NCBI GenBank assembly: GCA_036971715.1 | Contig: JAVHJL010000008.1 | Coordinates: 1,240,001 to 1,304,000, forward strand | Reading direction: 5' to 3' | Length of the DNA stretch: 64,000 nt | From: Arthrobotrys musiformis | Lineage: Eukaryota; Ascomycota; Orbiliomycetes; Orbiliales; Orbiliaceae | Part shown: one piece after another, positions 22,913 through 34,875 of the stretch | How positions within the stretch are numbered: position 1 is the first letter of the stretch | How the letters are laid out: each line of letters begins with the position of its first letter | Program-made: the position numbers and the translations under genes | The notes under the pieces: model-generated | Told to the model about the DNA's origin: nothing | The model's database searches: none | The model's input: only the letters and a program-made list of their open reading frames with translations

Positions 22913-23194
22913 TCAATTTAGCGCGGTGGCCCTCGGCTGGTGCGGGTAGTGATCCATTGATAATGTCCCCCGAGATTGTGCATCTTGTGCAAACCTCTCC
23001 ATTTGCTTCATCGTATGATCGTAGAGTATCCTGGCATACTCTTGTCGGGAAGCTGAGGAACCTGGATCGTGGACATGTTGACCATGCAGATGCACCGAGT
23101 GGTCTGTGTAAGCTGGTGGTGATGTGGGTGTATGATACCCGTTTGTAGTATATTCTGCTGTGGATGAAGACGTGGTGGTTCTTGAGAAGGCCAT
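22913..23194 (-). CDS. Small uncharacterised 93-aa protein
   Basis: An intronless frame starts at the ATG at 23194 and stops at 22913. The N-terminal half is Ser/Thr/Tyr/His-rich (MAFSRTTTSSSTAEYTTN, then YHTPTSPPAYTDHSVHLH). The C-terminal half has a compact helix-like segment, QEYARILYDHTMKQMERFAQ. Small fungal proteins with a similar EYARxxxxHTxxQ core exist, but I know no function. No signal peptide or membrane segment is seen. The frame extends upstream to another in-frame ATG at 23347, but the later ATG gives the cleaner protein. The gene stands alone in about 6 kb of otherwise non-coding DNA. Confidence 0.55.
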   Translation of the reverse strand: MAFSRTTTSSSTAEYTTNGYHTPTSPPAYTDHSVHLHGQHVHDPGSSASRQEYARILYDHTMKQMERFAQDAQSRGTLSMDHYPHQPRATALN

Positions 23195-26100
23195 CTTGGT
23201 AGATATTATCGTCGAAGTTTGAGTTTCTTCGACGTATGGAGTAGGAAGGGTTAGATGGATGGTTGGGACTTGAGGAAATATAAATTTGGAGGAATTTTTA
23301 TTTTTCCTTTTAAATCGAAGTTTCTTGAGGTAGGTCCCTAGAATCATATGACTTATGAGGCGGAAGGATAAAGAAAAAGGAGAGGAGACGATGAAGTGAT
23401 GTTGAGAGAAGGTTTATTGGGAATGATGATCTTGTGAATGCCGTTTAGGAAGAATGGATCGAGAAGTTGGAAAATGTCGATATTTGAATATGTACGCTAG
23501 GGAGAATTGAATATTGAGGGAATGGAAGTCGTCTGTTGATTTCTTATATCCACATCCGCTACCCTCTATAAAAAAAAAAGGATGAAAGCGAAATATGGGT
23601 GCGGGCAACCAGGCTAGAACAAGACGACGATTCGAGGGAAATATGATATCAGACACGGGCCACAAGGTTCCCAGTTGTTGAGAAAGGGAAAAGGGAAAAG
23701 AGGGTATCCAAAAGCAAAAGATCAGTTCGTCAGAGTGGAGGCGATTTTAAGCTCTTCTAAAACCTTAACTCTAGGAAGACTTATATTGGATTGTCACTGT
23801 GATCTTCAAGCCCAAACCTGGCCTTTTTTTTTTCTTTCCTCCCTCTTTTCTATTCCAACTTAACTTAGTCATTTCGGCATATTATCTTCGAAATAAAAGA
23901 AGAAAAAAGGGCGGGAAGAAGGGAACCTCCATTCGTTAGAAAACGGTAGGTCCCCTTCTTGCTTTCCATTCCCCGCACGGCCTAAGAGTTTCCAAGCTGG
24001 CCCACCGTTTGTTTGTTAGGCTATTACGTCTGAAGGAGACGGCTCATTTCGCCCGGGGTCTAGTTGTCGATCCTGCTTCTTTCTCGTGAAGATCAGAGGA
24101 CAAGCCAATCTTTCAACGACGGGGTGGTTAATGTTTTGTTGTCGGCTCGTAAGACTTGCAGGGGGCGGCATGGGCAGGCCTGCCACCTTGATGTCGTCGA
24201 AGAAAAAGAAATAAAAAAGCGGCATCATGGTTAGACCGATGAGGCCATGATGACGGCGGGGTATTAGACCATCAAACTAGCCAGAAGTCGACGCCACAGT
24301 GGTTTTTTTTTAGGGGGATGGAGAATATTCAACATATCCTTTTGTGCTTTCTGGTTGCATTGCGGAGACCGTGTACGTGTATACATGTACACGCCTTGTT
24401 CCTGTTTCGTCTGTCATACAGAGCAAGGACAGGGTCCTAGCCGGAAGCCTGCATGGAGTAATAGTTTAGACACCGTGCTGTCATATTCATAACCTCCGAT
24501 GATTCCCGATGATTATTGGTCATCCGTCAATGCTTTTGATGCCCAAAGCCTGTTGTCGTGATAATAATGTGCCACAGGCCCTATTTTCAGCAAAGCAAAA
24601 GGTGTCGATGCTAGATGGTGGAGAGCTTCAAGCTTTTTGGCCGCATTGTCGTCACTAAAATCCACACATCCTAGCTCACAATGCAGTAATCTGTGAGGTC
24701 AGCCTACCTATAATACTGAAGTCTTTTGGCGATAAGCAATTTCTTAGCTGTGAGGGTGGTGGTGGTGGAGAGAAAGGGTGGTTGCGGATTTTCGTCTTCG
24801 CATCTGGGTTCGACAGGTTCAAGGAATTCGGAAACGACGTTTCGCGAATAGTTGAGTCGTTCGACGGATCCAACATTGTTGCAAATGGGCGGGAGCTGCA
24901 CTATTTGCCCCATATGCCGTCATACCCCCTACCTTGGCGGATTGAAGGAAAGGCGGCTCCCCGCTAGCGTCGTTGATTCCTTGGTTGGAGAGCCCCCCTG
25001 CCAGCCCTTTCGTCAGGATATGCATGAGGAGATTCAGGGTCCTGACCAGGATTCGGGACCTCGACATGTTCGAATCAAAGTATCTCGATGCTTAGGGATA
25101 GGTTCGCCTCTTGCCTTAAGCTTCGGATCTTGAGTGACATTCCTGTGTAGTCTTTCCCAGGTAAAACTTTCGAATCTAGACTTTGCGGAAAAGTGATAGG
25201 AAAAAGAAGAAACCATGGTTGTCGACCTTTCCATTTGATGATAGCCCAAAATCTACGAAACGATCATGGGCAAATCGCAATTTGTCTGATATATCCCATG
25301 GGCATTTTGGAATTCCCCATGTTTGGCAAAAAGGCGATATTCGATCCCTCCCCACGCCGAAGTCGGGGTAAAAGGGAAAAGCAGGATCTCCACCAGCCAG
25401 CCCTGTTAGGTTCACGAGATTCGATCCACAGGCGGGTCAACTTCCAAGTTTCTTATTCGTTTCATCAAGACCTTGTTTCCTGCACTCTTTTTGTGATCCG
25501 GAAATATATCTGTTGGCATATCCGGATGCATGTTACATACCAAGGCATTAGGATTAGACATGTGAGTCGTCAGGGTCACTTACCTCCAAAACGAACATCG
25601 ACAGCTCCAGGCGGCAGCTACCTAGCTCGAGCTCGGTGCGGGGGCTTAAGCTAGCTCATGAGGCGTTATCTTCCATGCCGTATGACGTCTTTTCCGTTCG
25701 CGGGAGGAGCGTTTTGTGAGGTTGAGATTGCAACAGCCAACGCAACAAGCTTGCTTTTTCAAAACTTCGTTAGCCTCGATGGTAGCTGCTATTCCTATTC
25801 GACCACGGAAATCAGGGCTACTCGGGGAAATATCAGGTTTCCAATTATAATCAAGGGTCCTCGCGTGACGCTTTATTTTTACTTGAAAGCTTTTAGCTTT
25901 TATTGTGGGCTTTTAATTCTATTAGGTTTCTTCGCTATCGTGGTTGTTGGCGACAGTGCAATTGACCATGCCAGTGGTGCTTCACTAGCGCATTAACTTT
26001 CTACAGAACAATACATTTTAGATATATTTATTTCTTAAACTGAGGATTGGAGTATCTAATATATTGGCCGACCGATTTACTCTCGTATCAACTATTATAA

Positions 26101-27451
26101 TCGTATATAGTCAATTGACCGAGGGCGTTTATTTTCCCCATGTCCGCGTAACCACCCACCAAATCCATCACATACAATAGCTTAGCCGCGCTTGCATAGA
26201 AATATTACATCGCCACCAGATGCACCAATTGCTGTCATACCTTGCCCCATATTCTCTTCTAGAAGATGATCGCATGTACTCATGTATGCACGAAATTATG
26301 CTTAATTACCTATACTGTGATACTACAAGGATCACATCATAGCGTCAGCGAATTCCCGCCCCCCTGGAGGCAAAACCCTCCCCACAGATCAGATCGCAGT
26401 ATCACAAATCACAAAATCTTTTAATATGCTTCAACCCCGCCCGAAAGTTATACTGATAAACAATATATATATGTATCAACATCTGGTCTCGTACCTAGCC
26501 TTCCACAGGTGCCCACACTTGTGTGATCAATATCCGAAATGAGGGCAAGGAATTTACAGTCTTCTGCGATATAAGTACAAACCGCCACTCTTGTTTCGCT
26601 CAATCGCGGTATTTGCACTTCAATCTCAATCTCAATAATTCATATGAAAAAAGGGAATCGCAACGGCAATAGGCACAAATAAAACTTCCCCAACCCCCAT
26701 CCTCTTCTCTTTTCAATTTGCCAAAACGAAAATCACCAATTAGCCCCCTAATTTCACCACCAAAAGGAAGCAAAAATCTAATCGGGGGAGGCAAAACCCA
26801 ATCGCCACCACCCACCAGAATCGACAAACCACCGCTACCTCATACCCTCCCACAGGCCAGATCCCGAAAAAAAAAAAAAAAAGGATAAATTGTAAAAGCA
26901 AGAAAAACAGGCGTAGGGGAGAAAGAGATGAAAGCGTAATGGTATATATTCTATATAACTACCTCATGTAGTAAATATACAAGAACGCAGCGGGAGTTTA
27001 TATTTTATACACACCGCTCCGTCATTGACGAAAAAAAAAAGAGGTTATGCTACGTGGAAAGGAAATCCCATAACCCACCTCCTAGAAACTAAACCGTGGG
27101 GCCAGGTGAAAACAGCACCATGATAATTGACCTTGGCCCCGTCATTTCCCATAACACCGCTAAAGAAAGAAAAAAAAACCATCGTAGAAGCAGAAAGCAA
27201 CATGCATAATATAAAGGCTGATGCTGAAAGCAAAAAAGGAAACGAAAAGGAAAGTAAAGAAAACGCCAGGCTAAAGCAGGGGATATATGGTTAAAACAAA
27301 AACCGCCGATAACAGTCGAGGGCGTTAAAAGACACATTCTCGACTTCATAATAAAAAAAACAAAACCATGTAAAATAACATCAAAAAGATGTATTGCAAA
27401 CCTCCGCCAGATTTCCGCTAAATGCAACAGAACGGCCGTTGGCGCACTATT
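23195..27451. other. 4.3-kb gene-free region
   Basis: No reading frame longer than about 150 codons shows coding texture on either strand, and I could not assemble a spliced gene. It contains homopolymer runs (for example A17 at about 26866-26882), a 22-nt imperfect palindrome at 24371-24392 and one ORF (25658-25996) with a hydrophobic segment that I do not trust. It lies upstream of the 93-aa gene and downstream of the Ulp2 gene, so it may hold an extended promoter or non-coding RNA. Confidence 0.5.
24371..24392. repeat. Imperfect 22-nt palindrome
   Basis: Arms GTGTAC and GTACAC flank a central GTATAC with GT/AT spacers, so the site is symmetric except for one mismatched spacer base pair type. 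It could be a dimeric transcription-factor site or a cruciform. It stands in the long gene-free region. Confidence 0.5.
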
Positions 27452-30400
27452 TCAAGGTCGGGAAGCTTTCGGGGCTTTCGTCCGAGGACTGGTTCGCTTA
27501 GGCGAGGACTGGCTGTCGAGACAAATTGGGTCGTGTGCGGTACCCTTCCAATGGTTGTCTGTCTCCTTGTGCTTATGGGATTTGACTTCTTCCCTGTGAT
27601 CTTGGGATGATGGTGTATCCCTTATCTGATCGCTTTGCAGCTCGTATGACTTGCCTTTGGTTATCCCACCATTATATCGGAGTTCACCGATACTTTCGTC
27701 TTCGGTGTCCTCGATATCGTCAACGATGGGTTTGGAAGGAGGGGCGTCGGGCATGATAGGGTCGACCGTCATAGCAGCAGTTCCTTCAGATTCAACACGA
27801 TCCCTAAGACCGTTGCTGATCGATAGATAGTCAAAGGAATTAGCAGCGACCATCGCCGGAGTCTCTGCGCCAGGGGCCTGGGGTTCTGCGACGATCGGTG
27901 GTTGCCTTTCCTCAGCAGTTGGGTTAAAATTTCCCACCTGCTCGATCTCGTCTATCAAACTCAAATCAGGCATTGGGTGGTCGGGGGAGGCAAGCGGAAC
28001 GAGACCGTTAGCAGCAATGAGAGGCACATCGGAGTTTGCGAGGGCGTTCGCCCTTTGGTGGAGATCGTCTTCCTGTGTTTCTGGGACCTCTTGGATGTAT
28101 GGTACGTCGCTACTAAAGGGTATCTCAGGCGAGGGTACCCTGGGTTTAAGTCCTGGTGCAGCGATAGGGCGGGGCTGTTCATCGACAATCACCGGGCTAT
28201 CTGATTTTGCTCTTTTAGAAGGGCGATCTATCTCCTCTTCTCGCGTGTCTGACTTCCTCTTCGCTGGGGAAGTCGGCCTTTTTACATCTTCCATTACTAA
28301 TAGCTCCTGGGTTGCTCGAGCGGGTGTCGCCGGTCGATCAATTGTCACAGTATTGGTATCAGCCGGTTTAGCGATGGTATCAGCCCCCTCACGATTTGGA
28401 CTTTTCTTGTAAGCAATCGGAGTATCATCGATCTCGGGAAATTCGTTGAACGGTTGCTCCTTGAGGCATTTCTCGAACTCTTCGTTGAGCTTCACGTACA
28501 ACCGCCACATCTTCTCCCTCTTGCTCGCAACCTCCGATATGCTCCATAACTTCCTCGCTTCCTCCTCGCTTCCAAAATCCCTTTCATACAGCTTCTCTTT
28601 GATTTTAGCCGGCTCGCTCAGCCATTTTTCGATGTAATGGAGCATGAAGACCCCGCAGTCGGAAAAATTGTCCTGGCCCGGCAGTTTTCGTGGCATCAAC
28701 CCTGTAAAGTCGTCCGGCTCCAGTGTGATCTGATTTTTATCTTTCACCTCAGATATCAAATAATTCTTCATGATCTTCAGGGTCGGGATATGTACTCCAG
28801 CCATTGAGTCGAGGATAACAATTGCGCACTGCTCCGGCCGGACCGGACGGTTCTTAGCCGCTGGTTTCTGCTTCTGTGGCGATGACTCTATTGCAATAAG
28901 CTCGTCCTCCACGGAAGCTCTCTTTTCCCGAGCTTTAGCAGCCGCCAGCGCACCGGGTAAGTTACAAATGACTACAACAAACCAGTGGTACTTCTCGTTG
29001 ACAGGGATAAAAATGAGTTCCTTCTCCGCTAGATTTGCGTTCCTCGTCCATCTTCTCACTTTTTCGTAACTGAATGGGCCTGGTGGTGTCTTCGAGCTAA
29101 AGCCGGTATAGAAGTATGTGTTTGCAATGTGGACTTTAGATGCCAGTTCGGGCTTTTCATTCGCGAGCCGTGTTTTGACGATACTAAGTTGGAAGTTTAT
29201 GATTTCGTCATTCAGAAATTCGTCGAAATCCAGTGTACGGAGACTTTTGATGTTAAGAGTGTCTGTATTCCCTGGGGAAAGGAAAGGAAATCTCAAGTCT
29301 TGATTCCACGACTGGGTTGGGAACGGTGGCGGCTTCGGCTTCGGTATTTCGACCACTTCTCTTTTATAGGTGACCCTGACGCTCTTGCGGATTGCTCTCT
29401 CGGATTCCGGCTGCTCAAGATCCACCAACTGCGCACTGCCGACTGGGGCTATTGGATTGGAGCGGGTCCTCGGCCGTTCTACTTCTCCCGGTTGTGACTT
29501 CGCCGCGACTTGGCGACGTATAATAGATTGTGGACTTTGCCATGGTGCTCCTGAGCTCGTCTCCGTTTGGGGGAGGTTTGTCTCACGGGGAGAGGCGTAT
29601 TGACATTGCTTAGTCTCTTCCATACGCTTCTTCATATACAAGCTAAAAGAATGTTAGTGGGGTTTCAAAAAACTTCATAGCACAAGTCTACATACTGGTT
29701 TTTCGACTCTACCTTGACGCCTTGCTTCTCCAGCCATCGCGTGAACAGCACACAGTCGGGTTCCTGGCCGGGTGCTGCTGGATCAGGGAGAGAGCGGAAT
29801 TCTATCAAGACGAATGGGAGGAGATCTAAGGACTCATTAGTCAATATACTTGGCGAAAGAATATAACAGGAATATTTTTCATACTGTGGGGTCGATTTTT
29901 CAATTTAAGGGAGACAAAGTTTCGAAACTCAGGGTTTTCATCGTCGAGACGCTAAAGATTGTTAGAACTGCTTTCTCCAAACCAAGACATGATTTTGCTG
30001 GACTTACCACAGCAAACGCTATGTTTTCGTATTCATGGCAGAGGTCGTTTTGAACCACCTTCCCAATAACGACTGAAAGCCCAGGATCCTCGAGTCGAAG
30101 TACTAGTGTACCTGTAGTCCCCTTGTCGCTATAACTAAGCTTGCCGCACCATATTGTCTTGAGACGAAGGAAATTTCCATCTTTCGACGGTTCAATCTTC
30201 GAGGGTCCGGGTTTACGGGTTTGACTTGGAGGAACAGGAATAGGCGACGAAGCCACCTGCCTGGTTTTCCTGAATGACGTTGGTTGGGGATCGGTAGCGC
30301 TAGAATTTGTCCACCGATCGCTAAAATCATCTTGCGCTCTTCGCTTCTTGTTAGTTCTCGTATCCCCGTATTTTTCAGCGTGCGAAGCCTCGCTGGCGGC

Positions 30401-31089
30401 CTGTCTCTCGGGTAGGAATCGAATCGGCGATAACGAGGCATGACCACGGTGTCCCCGCTTTGTTACAGATGAATACCCGTTGGTCGTCCCGTCGATATCG
30501 CACTCTACTAGATCGACGTCGGCGTCCTCTATAGGGTCACAAGATGGACTAGATCTCATGTTCCCTCCTCGGTTGGCGTAATGAAGTTGTGGTTGGCTTG
30601 GTTTGACTCGCTTTCTCGGCGGGAGGCCTTGTTGCTGGTAAGTCGCACCGCTTGATCCTCTTTGGACATTTAGGTTGTTCTGGGGCCGTACACCACCCGG
30701 CTATACAAAATTGTCAGCAACATGCCACACGAAGTACAGATGCCGTAGGGAGGATAAGTGACGTACAATTATCTTGTGTGCACCCCTTGGGTTCCTAGAT
30801 TTAGATAGAATCAGCCCATGCTCTTAATATATCCCCCAGACGATTCGAGGAAGAAAGGAACCGCTGCATACCCTGTTCCATGGATCCCTCCGACTCCCGC
30901 CGCCCTCGCCGGCCGTCTAATCGGTGATGACGACGACTTCTTCCTTTCATCGCTCTGCCCAGCTGTTTCTCCCGCGAACGCTCTATCCCCGTCGAGAGGC
31001 ATGCTGGCGGCTCCCCCAAAAATATTCTTGAACGGTTGGATTACTCCTTCGACGGTGTCGAAGAACTTGCTTGCGAGTGCTTCTATCAT
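27452..31089 (-). CDS. ulp2: Ulp2-type SUMO-deconjugating cysteine protease
   Basis: Six exons (30872-31089, 30767-30794, 30008-30700, 29885-29951, 29696-29825, 27452-29642) give about 1,108 aa, with every junction in frame. The Ulp1/C48 catalytic domain lies in the last exon: FLNDEIINFQLSIVK, then catalytic His in EKYHWFVVVICN (~598), Asp in IVILDSMAG (~657), and the oxyanion Gln and nucleophile Cys in LPGQDNFSDCGVFML (~702 and ~708). An insert between His and Asp is typical of Ulp2/SENP6-7 rather than Ulp1. The N-terminal ~500 residues include a beta-rich, PH-like segment (LKTIWCGKLSYSD, then LLPFVLIEFRSLPDP) also typical of Ulp2. The long acidic/proline C-terminal tail is disordered. Ulp2 trims poly-SUMO chains in the nucleus. 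Exon 2 is only 28 nt. Confidence 0.9.
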
Positions 31090-33082
31090 CTATTCGTTGT
31101 TGATACCAGAAGCTTTAACGTGTCGTAGAAGAGTTGCATTATAGTTGCGTCGACCGGTTCATTAAACGTCTCTTTCCTCCTTTTTTCGAATTGCAGCTTG
31201 TTTGAGAGTGGGATTTGAAGATATTCGAGGGTGGTTGTTTGTTGTTTGTTGTTTTTTTCTTAGTCGGATCTGAAGGTTCGATTTGGGAAGACGGAATTTG
31301 AAGGAAGGATGTCAAAGATAAGGAATCGAAGGGATAAGAGACGTTATATGGGGGTTTTCGAGGGATTGGTGAGCGTGCGAGGGTGTGTGACTGATATGTG
31401 TGTCCTGGTAATCAAAAAAAGAGACGTTGCTGGTTAACGCGCACTACACTTGAAAGTTTGCCAAACGGTTCGTTTGTTTGCGAACATGCGTCTCCGGGAG
31501 TCGATCCGACGAGGATATCGAAACAGGGTAGGATGTCTTGGGTTCTTGAGGGGCGGGTGGATGGGAATAGCTTCGAGTGGTGGCGGGGATTGTGGAGGTC
31601 GGTGCAGCTGGCGATGGTCAATATGTCGTATCGGGTTTGGTTGGAGGTTGATGTTGGTTAGGAGGGAACAGCAGGATCTGAGGTTGGAAATGAGATGGGT
31701 TGGCTGTTGGCGGATTTGGTTGGAGGTCCCAAGCACACAACGCAAATACCCACAATTACTAAGTCGACCTCAAACTTTGGGAGCCTCAATCAATTGACCC
31801 TGACTCGGACAGGATGTCTCTTGCTTAAGTAAAGCAGCTGGAAGAAGCGGCCAGTGGCCGGATAATATGATACAACATCAACATGTTAATAGGGATAATA
31901 TGATATCAAATCAAATCACGACCAGGTTATACGGATTAGCCATGGTATATAAAACCCGCCAGTGCCGCCGGAGTATTGCGGTGTTAGGACCCATGTTGGC
32001 TGCATTGGCTGCATTGCATTCCCAAGTCCCCAAGTTTCGGTTATCAGCCCCTTGTTCGGTAGCCCTTATAGTTCACGCATATTATACCCATACACAAGTA
32101 AGTACTACTTACATTTGACACCTTGGGTTTGTTTTCTAATGTTTTCAAGGTCAGAGCAAGCATGCGCAACTGCAAAGACAAAATGATTGTTTCGGGGGAA
32201 GCACAGATCCAGGCTAACTACATAGGTAGCCTATCTCTATAAGTTTATCCAATAACGCGCAGCCGAATGGCTAAGGAAACATTTTTCTAACAATCCAAGC
32301 GAATGGCACCTCGGACGGGGAGCTCCGATCCAGCAAGATATGTATCAAGCTGGTATATACAGATAGATGTGTGTATCTCAACATTTAGTCAAATACCCAG
32401 CGGGTGGATCGCGAAGGGGGGGAATTAACGAACGTATAAAACTGCTAACTGTATTCCCGAAATCTAAACATGGTATTCGCGACAGTATACTATTTGCTCC
32501 TCCGGCCAAAGGATGATTGGTAGAGCTCCCCGAGTGCTCATACCCCGACCCAAAAGCACTGGTGGTTCGAGTTTTACATGCTCATAAATTCTTTAGCTAA
32601 TATAATAGCATTTCCCTTTCAATATATATAGATAGATAGAGATTGCAATTAATATAGATATAATATAGCATTCACAACAGCTTCGAGCTGTGAATCGGCC
32701 CCTTTCGAAGTACACAAATTCCAAGCCATGCTCCTTCGAATACACACATACAGACAGATACATAGGTCCCTTCCCCAATAACTAATCCATATCCCCATAA
32801 AAGATAATATACTGTTCCTTAAATAGCCAAATCCCACAAAATCCACTCTCAAAAACCAGCACAAGGTAGACAAGCAGACACTGTTGCATTTTCCGCGTTG
32901 CGCCCAGGAACCCAAAAAGACCACCAAAGCCACAAACCCTGTCCGCCTTCCCAAACCCATCCCGTCCAATGAACCCGTTCGAGCAAGCTCCAAGCTCAAC
33001 CACGACCTACACATCGACAACAACCACGACCTCCCCCTACCCCCCCCTCCGGTGCAATACCAATTGCCCCTGATCACAAACA
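31090..33082. other. Divergent intergenic region
   Basis: This 2-kb region is upstream of both the Ulp2 gene (-) and the p24 gene (+). It is mixed-composition sequence with no supported ORF. The last 250 bases before 33083 are C/A-rich, as expected for the p24 leader. Confidence 0.5.
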
Positions 33083-33916
33083 ATGGCCCGTCTACACACC
33101 TACCTCCTCGCCACCCTCATCTCCCTAATCTGCCTCACCCGCCCTTCCTCCGCAACAGCACTAACCTACAAACTCGCCGCGAACGAGGAACACTGCGTCT
33201 TCATCCACAATGACAAGAAGGGCGTCAAAGTCGCCTTCTACTTCGCTGTAACCCCCCCCTTTCCCTCCACTCCCAACTTCACGAATATAAAAAAGCTAAG
33301 AAGATTGAATAGGTCCAAGCCGGCGGCGCCTTCGACGTAGACTACACCGTCAAAGCACCAAACGACGTCATCGTCCTCGACGGCTCCAAAGAACGTCAAG
33401 GCGACTTCGTCTTCACCGCCAACGAGATCGGTGAATACTCCTTCTGCTTCTCAAACGACATGTCCACCTTTGCCGAAAAACTCGTCGACTACGAGATCGC
33501 TGTACTTCCCCCCATTCCATCCATCAACCACCAGAATATAAAATCTAACAAGAAACAGGTCGAACACGAACAACGCGCCGAACTCCCCACCCGCCCCGGA
33601 ACCACCCCAGAACAAACCACCACCCTCGAAGAATCAATCTTCAAACTCTCCGGCCAACTCTCCACCATCTCCCGAAACCAAAAATACTTCCGCACCCGCG
33701 AAAACCGCAACTTCTCCACCGTCAAATCAACCGACACCAGAATCATGAACTTCTCCCTCATCGAGAGCTTGATGATGGTCACCATGAGCTGTCTGCAGGT
33801 TTTCATCGTTAGGTTCTTTTTCCAGGGTGCCAGGAAGGGTAATATTCCCCTATTATCATATAGAATGCTTATACGGTGGTTATCTAACATTCGTCCGTCT
33901 TCCAGGTTACGTTTGA
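33083..33916 (+). CDS. p24/emp24 family cargo receptor (GOLD domain)
   Basis: Four exons (33083-33247, 33313-33501, 33559-33838, 33906-33916) give 214 aa, the usual p24 length. A signal peptide (YLLATLISLICLTRPSSATA) is followed by a GOLD domain with its cysteine pair (NEEHCVFIHND and EYSFCFSND). A coiled-coil region follows (TLEESIFKLSGQLSTISRNQ). One transmembrane helix, ESLMMVTMSCLQVFIVRFFF, leads to a short cytosolic tail QGARKGYV whose aromatic/basic residues suit COPI/COPII binding. p24 proteins cycle between ER and Golgi and sort secretory cargo such as GPI-anchored proteins. The type looks closer to the gamma (Erp) group than to Erv25, but this is tentative. The last coding exon is only 11 nt including the stop. 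Confidence 0.9.
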
Positions 33917-34875
33917 ATAAACACAATATCGCGAAGGGTCTTAGAGATCGCTCACTTTATATATCAAGTTGTCTTCTTTGTATCAACTAAAACATACCAT
34001 AGTCACCATATACTCCTGGTAAACCAAAAAGCCACGTTTTCATTTAAATAGCGTTGATCATATAATCTACTTCACGTCCGGAATGTGTCTAACTGCCGCT
34101 ACCCCTTCCAAAAAAACAAATTGAATAAAAAAGAAATGTAGAGAATCACTGTAAACCTCATTTCAAGACCGCCATTAGCATATATAAAAACGAGCAGCAA
34201 ATAGCCAAATCGCTATACCAAGCTAAAATAATACTACAACAACCCCAAAAGATAAAAAAGAACGGCATCCAAAGTATCGTAGTCGCGCTGTTGGGTATAT
34301 GTGTGTTCTAGCTCTATATCTAAGCAGCTATTATACCATTTGTTGATACAGAAGTCTTAGCTTGTGATTGTACACCGGCAGGCCCGTCTTTCTCTCTTCT
34401 TTACTTGCTCCCCCCTCCTCCTCTCGAGTCTGGTCCCAGATATATCTTTTTTTTTTCCTCTCAAAAAGCAAAAGAAAAAGGAAAAGGAAAAAATATTTCT
34501 TTGCCCCTTTCTTCAGTTATAAACAAAGTACACAAAAAAAGAGGAAAGAAGATAGGGAACGCTACCGCCATAAAAAGAAAAAGGAGATTTTGAGACGAAG
34601 AAAAAATATATAGTTTCCCATGCCGGCGTAGGAGGATATCGGGGGGAAAAAGGAGTCAAAAAAGAAGACAGAGGGAGGAAGGAGAAAGCAAGGTAAAGAG
34701 CCGCCCTCCAGACACACAAAAGGTAAAACAAGCTGAACAATTCTCTTTTCGCTATCTTTTGTTTTAAAAGGAACCCTGCAATGATACCCAAGGCAGATAA
34801 CCGCAAAGAAGACAGATAAAAAGATGAAAACGACCGATTATAGGAACACCTCTCTTCAAACAAAAAATAACCACA
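33917..34875. other. Convergent intergenic region
   Basis: The gap lies between the p24 (+) and USP7 (-) stop codons. It is A-rich (34440-34700) and probably holds both 3' UTRs. No coding evidence is seen. Confidence 0.5.

Noticed and set aside
24782..25654. Several overlapping 60-153-codon ORFs in the gene-free region
   Set aside because: They overlap on both strands, share no frame logic and could not be assembled into a spliced gene with family similarity.
25658..25996. 112-codon ORF with a hydrophobic stretch (FYCGLLILLGFFAIVVV)
   Set aside because: No family resemblance, no good start context and AT-driven hydrophobicity. Probably chance.
32500..32585. tRNA-like segment: TGGTAGAGC, a stem AGTGCT/AGCACT and GGTTCGAG
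   Set aside because: No acceptor stem or T-stem pairing can be made and the D-arm does not fold, so at best it is a decayed fragment. A tRNAscan-SE hit would overturn this.
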